Of a stretch of 11,351 nt of DNA, positions 1-6,532 are shown piece by piece (position 1 is the stretch's first letter; the number at the start of each line of letters is the position of its first letter). The stretch comes from JALRAP01 sp046302815 (lineage in GTDB: Bacteria > Bacteroidota > Bacteroidia > AKYH767-A > OLB10): the NCBI GenBank assembly GCA_046302815.1, contig JBKCHO010000016.1, forward strand, positions 1 through 11,351. The letters are read 5' to 3'. Both the position numbers and the translations under genes were made by a program. Below the pieces are notes generated by a model that searched no databases, was not told the DNA's origin, and saw only the letters and a program-made list of their open reading frames with translations.

Positions 1-131
1 CGATAACGCACCGTCCAACCCTTGAATCCAGATTGACCATTGTGCTCACTAAGTCGCCTCGATAAGTCGTTGGTGTGACCGACATAAATCCTGTTGTGCG
101 ACGATGAAAAAATCGCGTAAGTCCAGTACAT
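1..131 (-). CDS. GIY-YIG nuclease family protein (UvrC N-terminal-like), 5' part only
   Basis: This is the first 43 codons of a minus-strand gene cut by the left window edge. The protein begins MYWTYAIFSSSHNRIYVG and continues to about residue 43 without a stop. It shows the GIY-YIG pattern as YAI (residues 5-7) and YVG (16-18), then NDLSRRLSEHN (21-31), which carries the conserved Arg and His-Asn of the fold. Family knowledge: small stand-alone members (about 80-100 residues) are very common in Bacteroidota. They resemble the UvrC N-terminal nuclease, but the role of most is unknown. The ATG is chosen because homologues start within one or two residues of the first Tyr. It lies only 3 nt after the T-tract of the upstream tRNA terminator, with no room for a conventional leader, so expression would need terminator read-through, a promoter inside the tRNA region, or a near-leaderless start. 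The fold is clear; the biological role is not known. Confidence 0.88.
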   Translation of the reverse strand, partial: MYWTYAIFSSSHNRIYVGHTNDLSRRLSEHNGQSGFKGWTVRY

Positions 132-134
132 GCG

Positions 135-165
135 AAAAAAAAGACCCGGCACAAAGCCGGGTCTT
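135..165 (-). terminator. Intrinsic terminator of the tRNA-Met gene
   Basis: A perfect 10-bp inverted repeat (AAGACCCGGC at 141-150 and its complement at 156-165) encloses a 5-nt loop. Read on the minus strand it is followed by an uninterrupted run of eight T (142-135, counting the two in the stem). It starts 3 nt after the tRNA discriminator base. This is a textbook rho-independent terminator for the minus-strand tRNA. The mirrored strand lacks a comparable T run, because only TT and then AGTAG follow, so it should act in one direction. Confidence 0.92.
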
Positions 166-167
166 AG

Positions 168-239
168 TAGCGGGGGCCGGACTCGAACCGACGGCCTTTG
201 GGTTATGAGCCCAACGAGCTACCACTGCTCCACCCCGCA
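168..239 (-). tRNA. tRNA-Met (CAT), probable initiator tRNA-fMet
   Basis: A 72-nt cloverleaf is seen on the minus strand. The acceptor stem pairs positions 2-7 (GCGGGG) with 66-71 (CCCCGC), followed by U8. The D arm is GAGC/GCTC with a 7-nt loop containing GG. The anticodon arm is TTGGG-CTCATAA-CCCAA with anticodon CAT at 207-205. The T arm is GTCGG-TTCGAGT-CCGGC and the discriminator is A. Three initiator hallmarks are visible: an unpaired 1-72 position (U and U), three consecutive G-C pairs at the base of the anticodon stem, and a purine 11-pyrimidine 24 pair (A-U) in the D stem. CCA is not encoded (CTA follows). The gene stands alone with its own promoter candidate and terminator. Met identity is certain; the initiator assignment is strong but inferred from structure. 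Confidence 0.95.
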
Positions 240-281
240 TCATCAACAAAAAGAATAATCAGTACTTCTTTTTGAGGACTG

Positions 282-310
282 CAAAGATAACAATAAAAAC
301 CTTTCCCAAG
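282..310 (-). promoter_or_regulatory. Bacteroidota-type promoter for the tRNA gene
   Basis: On the minus strand TATCTTTG (289-282) matches the -7 consensus TAnnTTTG exactly, and CTTG (310-307) provides a -33-like TTG 17 nt upstream. Transcription would start near 276, giving a leader of about 37 nt before the tRNA 5' end at 239, removable by RNase P. The rest of the 240-365 spacer shows nothing further. Confidence 0.6.
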
Positions 311-365
311 TGTGTTGAAGTGAAATTAGAAAAACAGGATAGATTCTGGATTGTTGTTGGTGTCC

Positions 366-1820
366 TTAATTTGACCCTTGTGTCTGATACACACCAACCT
401 GCCAATCGGCTAACCGATAAAAAACGACAGAAGTTGAATCCAAACTTATACCACGACCCAAAAATGTATTCCAATCGATTCCCGAATCGAGTCCTTCTTC
501 TTCGGTTAAAACGGCTGTAGGATATTTTTGGGATAAGGACGAAACGCCATTTGAAAACCCATCCCATACGGGATAAGCACGACAAGAACTTCCCCATGTC
601 AATGCAGGAGCCCAAGGGCCAACCAAAATATCCTCTTTTTTATACTTGTGAGCCATGTTTTTTTGAATAGAATCGAGCAGGTAAGACCTGTTTTTGAAAA
701 CATCTTTCAAAACATATAAATTGACAATGAAAGCTAGAAAAACAAAAGCGATTGCAGGTGCGGATAAATGACGAGAAACACCAACCTTGATTGCGTCCAC
801 CAATGCGGAACTCAGAAACAAACCCATCGAAAAATAAAACCCAACCATGTATCGGATGGGCAAATACTCCATTGGCAACTTATGCAGTTCCAATACGAAC
901 CAAACCAAACTAAAGTATGTTAACGGACTGATAGACACTCTACTCTTAGCATCAATCCATAAAACAATAAAACAAATGAACGAAGTCAAAAAGGAAAGGG
1001 TGAAAAACAGAATCTTTTTCCGGAAAAGGTAGTTCTGTACATTTTCACGAATCGCTTCAATTGAAATGTCATCAGCGAAAATGGAGCCTGATTGAGCCTT
1101 TTGGAACAGAAACCATTCATCGGCGAAAGCCAGCATATAGCCAAAACATAAAACTACAGGAATGGCAACTAATGCGATCAATTGAGTTGGTGACAACAAC
1201 TGACCGCTTTTATTCGAGAAAAACCAATAGTTCAATAAAGGCAAAGGCAACAAATAGAGAAATTGTATCTTCATTCCAACGGCTATCAAAACAGAGAGCT
1301 GCGATGCCATTATCCAGCGATACGAACCGGACGAGGTGAAATTGCAATATGACCAAGCAGAAACAAGCACCCAAGAGATGGCCGCCATTTCGGATAAAGC
1401 CAAATGGGAGTGTTGATGAATTGGAAGCAACAAGTAAGTGGTTGCGAATAAAACTAGAGTTTGAACGCGAGTGGAACGGTTGAGAACAACCAGGACAAAC
1501 GATACAACCACCAACAACAATACTGATGCCCTAGCCACATGCTGGTGAGTTCCGAACAAGCCCAAAGTCAAACCTTGATACGCTGAATACAAGGGAGCTT
1601 TCATAAAGCCATCGCTTTCGAGCAAATGAAACCCATGGCCATTCAAGAAATTCCTTACCTGACACAACAATATTCCGTCATCCGTCCAAGCGGCCCTGCT
1701 TCCGGTAGCCATACTGATATCTGGGTCGGCATTGAGGAAAACGAAATGGGAAAAGACAAAAATCGACAAGAGCAGGCCGACAAAAAATCGAAAATAAGGG
1801 CCAAATGGAGTCAATTTCAT
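366..1820 (-). CDS. Membrane GT-C type glycosyltransferase (GT39/ArnT-like)
   Basis: A 484-residue multi-pass membrane protein. The N-terminal helix is at about residues 11-29. A first periplasmic loop carries DPD (32-34) and WTDDG (45-49), the expected place for the catalytic acidic residue of GT-C enzymes. KAPLYSAYQ (74-82) resembles the family K-P-P-L-Y element, and ALSEM (141-145) is also typical. About eight to ten hydrophobic segments follow up to about 371, then a soluble C-terminal part (about 375-484) of the kind found in ArnT/PMT-like enzymes. Family knowledge: these enzymes move a sugar from a polyprenyl-phosphate donor onto lipid or protein on the periplasmic face; neither donor nor acceptor can be told from sequence. 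The ATG at 1820 is preferred because residues 1-19 of the longer frame start from TTG at 1877, touch the era start codon and look unrelated to the family. The gene is monocistronic, divergent from era, with no clear terminator behind its stop. Confidence 0.85.
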   Translation of the reverse strand: MKLTPFGPYFRFFVGLLLSIFVFSHFVFLNADPDISMATGSRAAWTDDGILLCQVRNFLNGHGFHLLESDGFMKAPLYSAYQGLTLGLFGTHQHVARASVLLLVVVSFVLVVLNRSTRVQTLVLFATTYLLLPIHQHSHLALSEMAAISWVLVSAWSYCNFTSSGSYRWIMASQLSVLIAVGMKIQFLYLLPLPLLNYWFFSNKSGQLLSPTQLIALVAIPVVLCFGYMLAFADEWFLFQKAQSGSIFADDISIEAIRENVQNYLFRKKILFFTLSFLTSFICFIVLWIDAKSRVSISPLTYFSLVWFVLELHKLPMEYLPIRYMVGFYFSMGLFLSSALVDAIKVGVSRHLSAPAIAFVFLAFIVNLYVLKDVFKNRSYLLDSIQKNMAHKYKKEDILVGPWAPALTWGSSCRAYPVWDGFSNGVSSLSQKYPTAVLTEEEGLDSGIDWNTFLGRGISLDSTSVVFYRLADWQVGVYQTQGSN

Positions 1821-1825
1821 GTCGA

Positions 1826-1857
1826 CCAAGATAACAACTGTTAACTGCCCTCGCAAA
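1826..1857 (-). promoter_or_regulatory. Candidate promoter of the glycosyltransferase gene
   Basis: On the minus strand TTTG (1857-1854) is followed after 20 nt by TATCTTGG (1833-1826), 5 of the 6 fixed positions of TAnnTTTG. This lies inside the 56-bp divergent spacer. The -7 element ends only 5 nt before the ATG at 1820, so the mRNA leader would be extremely short. Prediction from consensus only. Confidence 0.4.
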
Positions 1858-1869
1858 TGCGTACTTTTG
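1838..1869 (+). promoter_or_regulatory. Candidate promoter of the era-der operon
   Basis: TACTTTTG at 1862-1869 matches the Bacteroidota -7 consensus TAnnTTTG exactly. The -33 region around 1838-1844 (CTGTTAA) is only a weak match. The element ends 7 nt before the era ATG at 1877, so the transcript would be leaderless or nearly so. It overlaps the minus-strand glycosyltransferase promoter candidate, so the two directions may compete for polymerase. Confidence 0.45.
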
Positions 1870-1876
1870 CAATCCA

Positions 1877-2752
1877 ATGAAACACAAAGCAGGATTCGTC
1901 GCCATTATAGGCAAACCCAATGTGGGCAAATCGACCCTGCTCAATGCCTTGTTGGGAGAACAATTATCGGTGGTAACACCCAAAGCCCAAACCACCAGGC
2001 ACCGCATCAAAGGCATACTGAATGGCGACGAATACCAAATCGTTTTTTCTGACACCCCAGGAGTACTGAAGCCCGCCTACACCCTACAAGAGCGGATGAT
2101 GGACGCAGTAGATTCTTCACTGGAGGATTCCGATGCTATTCTTTTGGTCGTTGAAATCGGAGAGAAAAAGACAGCGGAGGAAATCACAGAAAGGTTGTCA
2201 AAAACCAACATCCCACTCGTACTTGTCATCAACAAAATTGACTTAACCAACCAGGAGGATCTAGAGGTTGCAGTTTCATTTTGGGAAGAGAAACTTCATC
2301 CCCTAGCCATCATTCCCGTATCTGCTACAGAGGGATTCAATACAGAAAAAATCACAGAGGTACTTCTAAGGCTCATGCCGGAAAACCCTCCATACTTCCC
2401 AAAGGAAGACCTTAGTGACCGTAATGTGCGATTTTTTGTTTCCGAGATCATCAGGGAACAGATTTTGAAACAATACAGCAAGGAGATACCATATTCTTGT
2501 GAAGTAATCATTCATGAATACAAGGAGTCTCCTGAAATCGACCGTATTCGATGCGAAATCTTCGTTGACCGAGAGTCGCAAAAGGCCATCATTTTAGGCA
2601 ACAAAGGATCGGCAATAAAGCAGCTTGGCACCTATTCAAGGAAGAAAATCGAACAATTCGTCGGCAAGCATGTGTTCCTTGAGCTTACCGTGAAAGTGAA
2701 AACCGATTGGAGGAACGATCCAAAAACATTAGACCGATTAGGATACCAGTAA
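1877..2752 (+). CDS. era: GTPase Era
   Basis: A 291-residue protein of normal Era length. The GTPase motifs are in order: G1 GKPNVGKS (12-19), the switch I segment KAQTTRHR (36-43), G3 DTPG (59-62), G4 NKID (119-122) and G5 SAT (149-151). A C-terminal KH domain (about 200-285) contains GNKGSAIK (241-248). Era binds the 3' end of 16S rRNA and helps mature the 30S subunit in the cytoplasm, linking ribosome assembly to GTP level. The start is certain because the family begins a few residues before the G1 strand. No Shine-Dalgarno sequence is present; the upstream bases are GCAATCCA, and a -7 promoter element lies 7 nt away. It is the first gene of an operon with der, 11 nt downstream. The DNA coding for its P-loop is almost identical to that in der. 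Confidence 0.98.
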   Translation: MKHKAGFVAIIGKPNVGKSTLLNALLGEQLSVVTPKAQTTRHRIKGILNGDEYQIVFSDTPGVLKPAYTLQERMMDAVDSSLEDSDAILLVVEIGEKKTAEEITERLSKTNIPLVLVINKIDLTNQEDLEVAVSFWEEKLHPLAIIPVSATEGFNTEKITEVLLRLMPENPPYFPKEDLSDRNVRFFVSEIIREQILKQYSKEIPYSCEVIIHEYKESPEIDRIRCEIFVDRESQKAIILGNKGSAIKQLGTYSRKKIEQFVGKHVFLELTVKVKTDWRNDPKTLDRLGYQ

Positions 2753-2763
2753 AACCTTAAGCC

Positions 2764-4071
2764 GTGGCGAACATCGTAGCAATTGTAGGAAGGCCCAATG
2801 TCGGTAAATCGACCCTGTTTAACCGTTTGGTACAGGCTAGAAAAGCCATTGTGGATGAAATGGCGGGGGTTACTCGCGATCGTCATTATGGTAAAGCGGA
2901 ATGGACTGGCCATCACTTCACCGTTATTGATACAGGCGGTTACATTCGAGGATCAGAGGATGAGTTCGAAGATGAGATCCGTAAGCAGGTTGTTCTTGCC
3001 ATTGAAGAATCAGATGTGATTTTGTTTGTTGTGGATGTGACAACCGGACTTACCGACCTCGATGAAGAGGTCGCCAAAATGTTGCGCAAATCAAAAAAGA
3101 AAGTTCTCTTGGTCGCTAATAAAGTAGATCACGCTGGAAGAGGTTTCGAAAATGCTGAATTCTACAAACTAGGACTAGGAGAAATCTACAACATCTCCGC
3201 CATCAGCGGAAGCGGCACAGGTGAATTGCTTGATGAAGTTGTTAAGGATTTCCCAACCGATGAACCCGAACCAGACGAGATTCCCAAGTTTGCCATTGTT
3301 GGACAACCCAATGTGGGCAAGTCATCACTACTGAACACCCTGCTTGGTTTGGAGCGTACCATCGTAACTCCGATTGCGGGTACTACCCGCGACACGATAT
3401 ACACCAGATATAAGGGATTCGGCTTTGATTTTTATCTTATCGATACCGCTGGATTGCGCCGGAAAGGCAAAGTGAGAGAGGACATCGAGTTCTATTCGGT
3501 CATGCGCACCATCAGAGCTATTGAGGAATCCGATGTTTGTATTTTGATGATAGATGCTACACAAGGCTTGAGTGCCCAAGACATAAACATCTACGGCCTT
3601 GCAGAACGAAACAAGAAAGGAATTGTATTGCTGGTCAATAAATGGGATCTGATTGAGGGCAAGGAAAAGAATATGAAAACCATTGAAGCGGAAATCAGGG
3701 AGAAACTGGCTCCATTCAACGACATTCCAATCATATTCACTTCCGTTCTAAAAAAGCAAAGGATCCATAAAGCACTCGAGACAGCCTTGGAGGTGTTTCA
3801 AAACCGCAAGCAGCGGATCAGCACATCCACTCTGAATAAGGTGATGCTACAAGTCATCGAACATTACCCTCCACCGTCCACCAAAGGGAAGTCAATCAAG
3901 ATCAAATATGTAACACAATTGCCCGGAGGCAATCCCCATTTTGCATTTTTCTGCAACCTGCCTCAATACATTCGGGATCCTTACAGGCGCTACTTGGAGA
4001 ATCAACTACGGGAGCATTTCAATTTAACTGGAGTACCAATCTCACTTCACTTCAGGGCTAAAAGCGACTAG
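2764..4071 (+). CDS. der: Ribosome biogenesis GTPase Der (EngA)
   Basis: A 435-residue tandem-GTPase protein of typical Der length. Domain 1 has GRPNVGKS (9-16), DTGG (56-59), NKVD (119-122) and SAISG (145-149). Domain 2 has GQPNVGKS (180-187), DTAG (227-230), NKWD (292-295) and TSVL (326-329) in the G5 place, where Ser-Ala is usual. A KH-like domain fills about 350-435, with the family's late PHFAFF element. Der is a cytoplasmic factor needed for late 50S subunit assembly. The start is GTG at 2764, because MANIVAIVGRPN matches the family N-terminus and no ATG lies between the era stop and this point. It follows era by 11 nt without a Shine-Dalgarno sequence or visible promoter, so co-transcription is likely. 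The pair gives one transcript for both a small- and a large-subunit assembly GTPase. Confidence 0.98.
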   Translation: MANIVAIVGRPNVGKSTLFNRLVQARKAIVDEMAGVTRDRHYGKAEWTGHHFTVIDTGGYIRGSEDEFEDEIRKQVVLAIEESDVILFVVDVTTGLTDLDEEVAKMLRKSKKKVLLVANKVDHAGRGFENAEFYKLGLGEIYNISAISGSGTGELLDEVVKDFPTDEPEPDEIPKFAIVGQPNVGKSSLLNTLLGLERTIVTPIAGTTRDTIYTRYKGFGFDFYLIDTAGLRRKGKVREDIEFYSVMRTIRAIEESDVCILMIDATQGLSAQDINIYGLAERNKKGIVLLVNKWDLIEGKEKNMKTIEAEIREKLAPFNDIPIIFTSVLKKQRIHKALETALEVFQNRKQRISTSTLNKVMLQVIEHYPPPSTKGKSIKIKYVTQLPGGNPHFAFFCNLPQYIRDPYRRYLENQLREHFNLTGVPISLHFRAKSD

Positions 4072-4107
4072 GGATATTTTATTGACTTTTCTCGATTGAT
4101 GATTGAC

Positions 4108-4125
4108 GGCTTGAAAATTCAGGCT
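4108..4125. terminator. Weak hairpin between convergent der and acylase genes
   Basis: GCTTGA (4109-4114) and TCAGGC (4119-4124) form a 6-bp stem with one G-T pair and an AAAT loop. The stem can be extended by a G-U pair at its base. Read on the minus strand it begins 2 nt after the acylase stop codon. There is no T-tract on either side, so this is at best a factor-dependent or 3'-end-protecting structure. The rest of the 55-bp convergent spacer (4072-4126) shows no better terminator. Confidence 0.25.
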
Positions 4126-4126
4126 C

Positions 4127-6532
4127 TTACCGAATTTCAGGCACCAACAACAACACGCCTCTAGATTGATCCTTTATTTGAATCCTGTCTGTGAGCATGG
4201 GTCGAAATAGTCCATTGGCATGCAATTTAGCCTGGTCATCGTAATGATTACTCATCACATGTCCCGATTGTCCTGTAGGCAAAACACTGATAGCAGAAGC
4301 CGGACTACCCAAATCAACAATTGTTCGCATGGCAGGACCATACTTCACATGAAAGACCGTATCGCTATGTATATGGAAAGACATGTTGTTTATAGTCTCC
4401 AATCCTCCACGAACCGAATAGGGGCCGACATTGAAAAGCAGATTCAGCGGACTTGCCGCTCCTAATGCATGACCGTGCTCAACTGTATGCAAATTCGCCC
4501 ATTTCCATTGGGATCGACCATCGAATCGACTGCGTAGAAAAGCAATGGCATCGCGAAATGCCGACACCATGATTTCATCACGACGCTCAACCTTTTTAGT
4601 CGTCCCAACATCATCCCACCAAGGTGATTTTTCATCGGAAAGCAAGGCAGGGTAAGACCATTTCATTTGATGCGTATTCCTGAACGCTTCAAACGCCTTG
4701 TCACCCAACTCGTCTTGCATCATACGCTCGGTAATACCTGCAAGTGTGAGATAATAAACAGATGGAGCAGGGTCATCTAATCCATGGCTTCCATCCCAAT
4801 TGCCTAAAACAAAAAGACCAAATAGCTCGTCGGTATTTCGACTTTTTGCCAATACAGGAGCAATCACTTCATGAATCAAATTAGCACTACTACGATGTGA
4901 ATCGGATACATCATCCATCATCCAAGCACACATATCAGAAATGGAAACAGAACTATCTGCAGCTAAAATCTTAGCAAGTCGATTAGCGCGGTCGAATGGA
5001 GGGTAGTAGCCGGGGAATCGATTTGAGTTGGTGTCGAGCGCTTCATTTGCGGAGTACACAAAGCCGGATGTAGGATTGATGCGATGCGGATTGGTCTCGA
5101 AGGGAAAGTAGGAAGTTACATCAAATTCACCGGATGTGCCATCTACTATCATTTTAGTGGTGCCATTACTTGGATAAACCGGAAGCTTTGCTGCAGCAAA
5201 CACAGCAATGTTGCCAGCCGTATCTCCATAGGCAATATTCAAACCGGGTGCATTCAATTTGGATGCAGAGATCTTGAACTCGTCTAAATTTTTAGCGTAA
5301 GCCATTCCATGAGATATCTCGAAAGCTGTCACCGGCAATTGCAAGTAAGTCCACCACATGGACACTGGTCCCAAGTCTAAGGAATCAACTAGTTCAACAA
5401 CATCGGAAATGACCGGACCATGTACCGTCTCACGGACCACAATGGTTGTGTCTGTTCCATCCTTCACTCGAATAGTTTCACTCCTGGAATAATAGGGCTT
5501 GAGATTATCTTTATAAACATATCCCTTACCAACAGAATCCTTCTCCAGGTAAAGCTGAACATCATCATTCTCTAGCATGGTAACTCCGCAAGCCACGCTC
5601 CCGTTATGTGCGACTAAGGGGAAAGGCATGCCCGCTATGTATTTTCCATAAAGATTGTGACCTTCAAAATCAAGATGAGCTTCAAACCAAACAGATGGCT
5701 GCTGATAACCAATGTGCGTATCGTTTGCAAACAAAACACTGCCTGTTTCCGAACGGGACGGAGCCACTACCCATGCATTACTACCCGTCCAAATTTGTAC
5801 TGGCAACGATTGCAATGTTTGTTCCATGAATCGGTTGATCGATAAAAATGCCGCTTGCTTGGATTTATCGATTGGCAACAGTGAGGTTGTGGAATCCGAA
5901 TCGCACTCAGGGCAAAACTGCTTGATATAATCAGACCCAAGTAGGGATATTCGCTGTATGACAGGATCCACTTTCAAGGCTTCTGAAAAGCTAAGTGCCA
6001 TATATCCAGAGACCAAATACATATCCACTGCCGTGAACGGCTCGGCCGCAATCCCCAAGAGTGTGAATTCAGCAGGTAATGGTTCGGTAGCCATATAATG
6101 ATTCACACCATCCATGTAGGCACGGGCTCTGCGTTGCCATTCACCATTCAACTGTGTTGAGAATGCAGCTGCATGAAACCTTGCCTGCTTGTCGATACCC
6201 AGCGTTCTAAAAAACGCATCGGTGGAAACCAAATCCTTACCGAACACCTCTGAAAGTCGGCCGGCACCAACCCTGCGCAACAACTCCATTTGAAAGAGCC
6301 TGTCACGGGCCACTGCGAAACCCAAAGCAAAATAGGCATCCGTATCATTCTGGGCGTAAATATGAGGAACACCGAAGTGGTCGTACCGCACTTCAACAGT
6401 ATCCGATAATTCAGGAACCGAATAAACTCCCGACTGGTTGGGGACGACCCAATGCAAGTAGGTATAAATGGCAAGAGACGCCACCAGCACCAAGGTTAAA
6501 ACCAGAAAACCAACTGTTTTAAATATTCTCAT
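4127..6532 (-). CDS. Penicillin acylase family protein (Ntn hydrolase, S45), membrane-anchored
   Basis: An 801-residue precursor. A hydrophobic helix at about 7-26 with no clear cleavage site suggests an inner-membrane anchor with the enzyme facing the periplasm. The family signature surrounds the autocatalytic site: after a spacer (about 205-250), TGSNAWVV gives Ser251 as the predicted N-terminal nucleophile of the beta chain, followed by LFANDTHIGY (267-276). Other family elements are HGPVIS (371-376), GDTAGNIA (436-443) and SANEAL with Asn496 in the usual oxyanion-hole place. Family knowledge: the precursor cuts itself into alpha and beta chains and hydrolyses amides such as beta-lactam side chains, N-acyl-homoserine lactones or acyl-amino acids; substrate cannot be assigned here. 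CPEC (207-210) in the spacer is uncommon. Its ATG overlaps the stop of the upstream HsdR-N-like gene as ATGA, implying translational coupling. Confidence 0.94.
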   Translation of the reverse strand: MRIFKTVGFLVLTLVLVASLAIYTYLHWVVPNQSGVYSVPELSDTVEVRYDHFGVPHIYAQNDTDAYFALGFAVARDRLFQMELLRRVGAGRLSEVFGKDLVSTDAFFRTLGIDKQARFHAAAFSTQLNGEWQRRARAYMDGVNHYMATEPLPAEFTLLGIAAEPFTAVDMYLVSGYMALSFSEALKVDPVIQRISLLGSDYIKQFCPECDSDSTTSLLPIDKSKQAAFLSINRFMEQTLQSLPVQIWTGSNAWVVAPSRSETGSVLFANDTHIGYQQPSVWFEAHLDFEGHNLYGKYIAGMPFPLVAHNGSVACGVTMLENDDVQLYLEKDSVGKGYVYKDNLKPYYSRSETIRVKDGTDTTIVVRETVHGPVISDVVELVDSLDLGPVSMWWTYLQLPVTAFEISHGMAYAKNLDEFKISASKLNAPGLNIAYGDTAGNIAVFAAAKLPVYPSNGTTKMIVDGTSGEFDVTSYFPFETNPHRINPTSGFVYSANEALDTNSNRFPGYYPPFDRANRLAKILAADSSVSISDMCAWMMDDVSDSHRSSANLIHEVIAPVLAKSRNTDELFGLFVLGNWDGSHGLDDPAPSVYYLTLAGITERMMQDELGDKAFEAFRNTHQMKWSYPALLSDEKSPWWDDVGTTKKVERRDEIMVSAFRDAIAFLRSRFDGRSQWKWANLHTVEHGHALGAASPLNLLFNVGPYSVRGGLETINNMSFHIHSDTVFHVKYGPAMRTIVDLGSPASAISVLPTGQSGHVMSNHYDDQAKLHANGLFRPMLTDRIQIKDQSRGVLLLVPEIR

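Noticed and set aside
49..249. Minus-strand open frame crossing the tRNA gene
   Set aside because: It runs through the tRNA and its terminator in a frame different from the GIY-YIG protein and is an artefact.
259..615. Open frames on both strands over the end of the glycosyltransferase gene and the tRNA promoter
   Set aside because: They overlap the real gene in other frames or the tRNA control region and show only low-complexity, unrecognisable products.
1821..1877. Longer start of the glycosyltransferase gene at 1877
   Set aside because: It would use TTG, touch the era start codon and add 19 residues unlike a membrane-protein N-terminus; an ATG directly before the first hydrophobic helix is better.
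1678..2055. Antisense open frame of 125 codons over the glycosyltransferase start and era
   Set aside because: It is a shadow of two well-recognised genes, with no family resemblance.
4220..4465. Short plus-strand open frames within the acylase gene (also near 5084, 5608, 5657 and 5712)
   Set aside because: All are antisense shadows of a long, motif-complete coding sequence.
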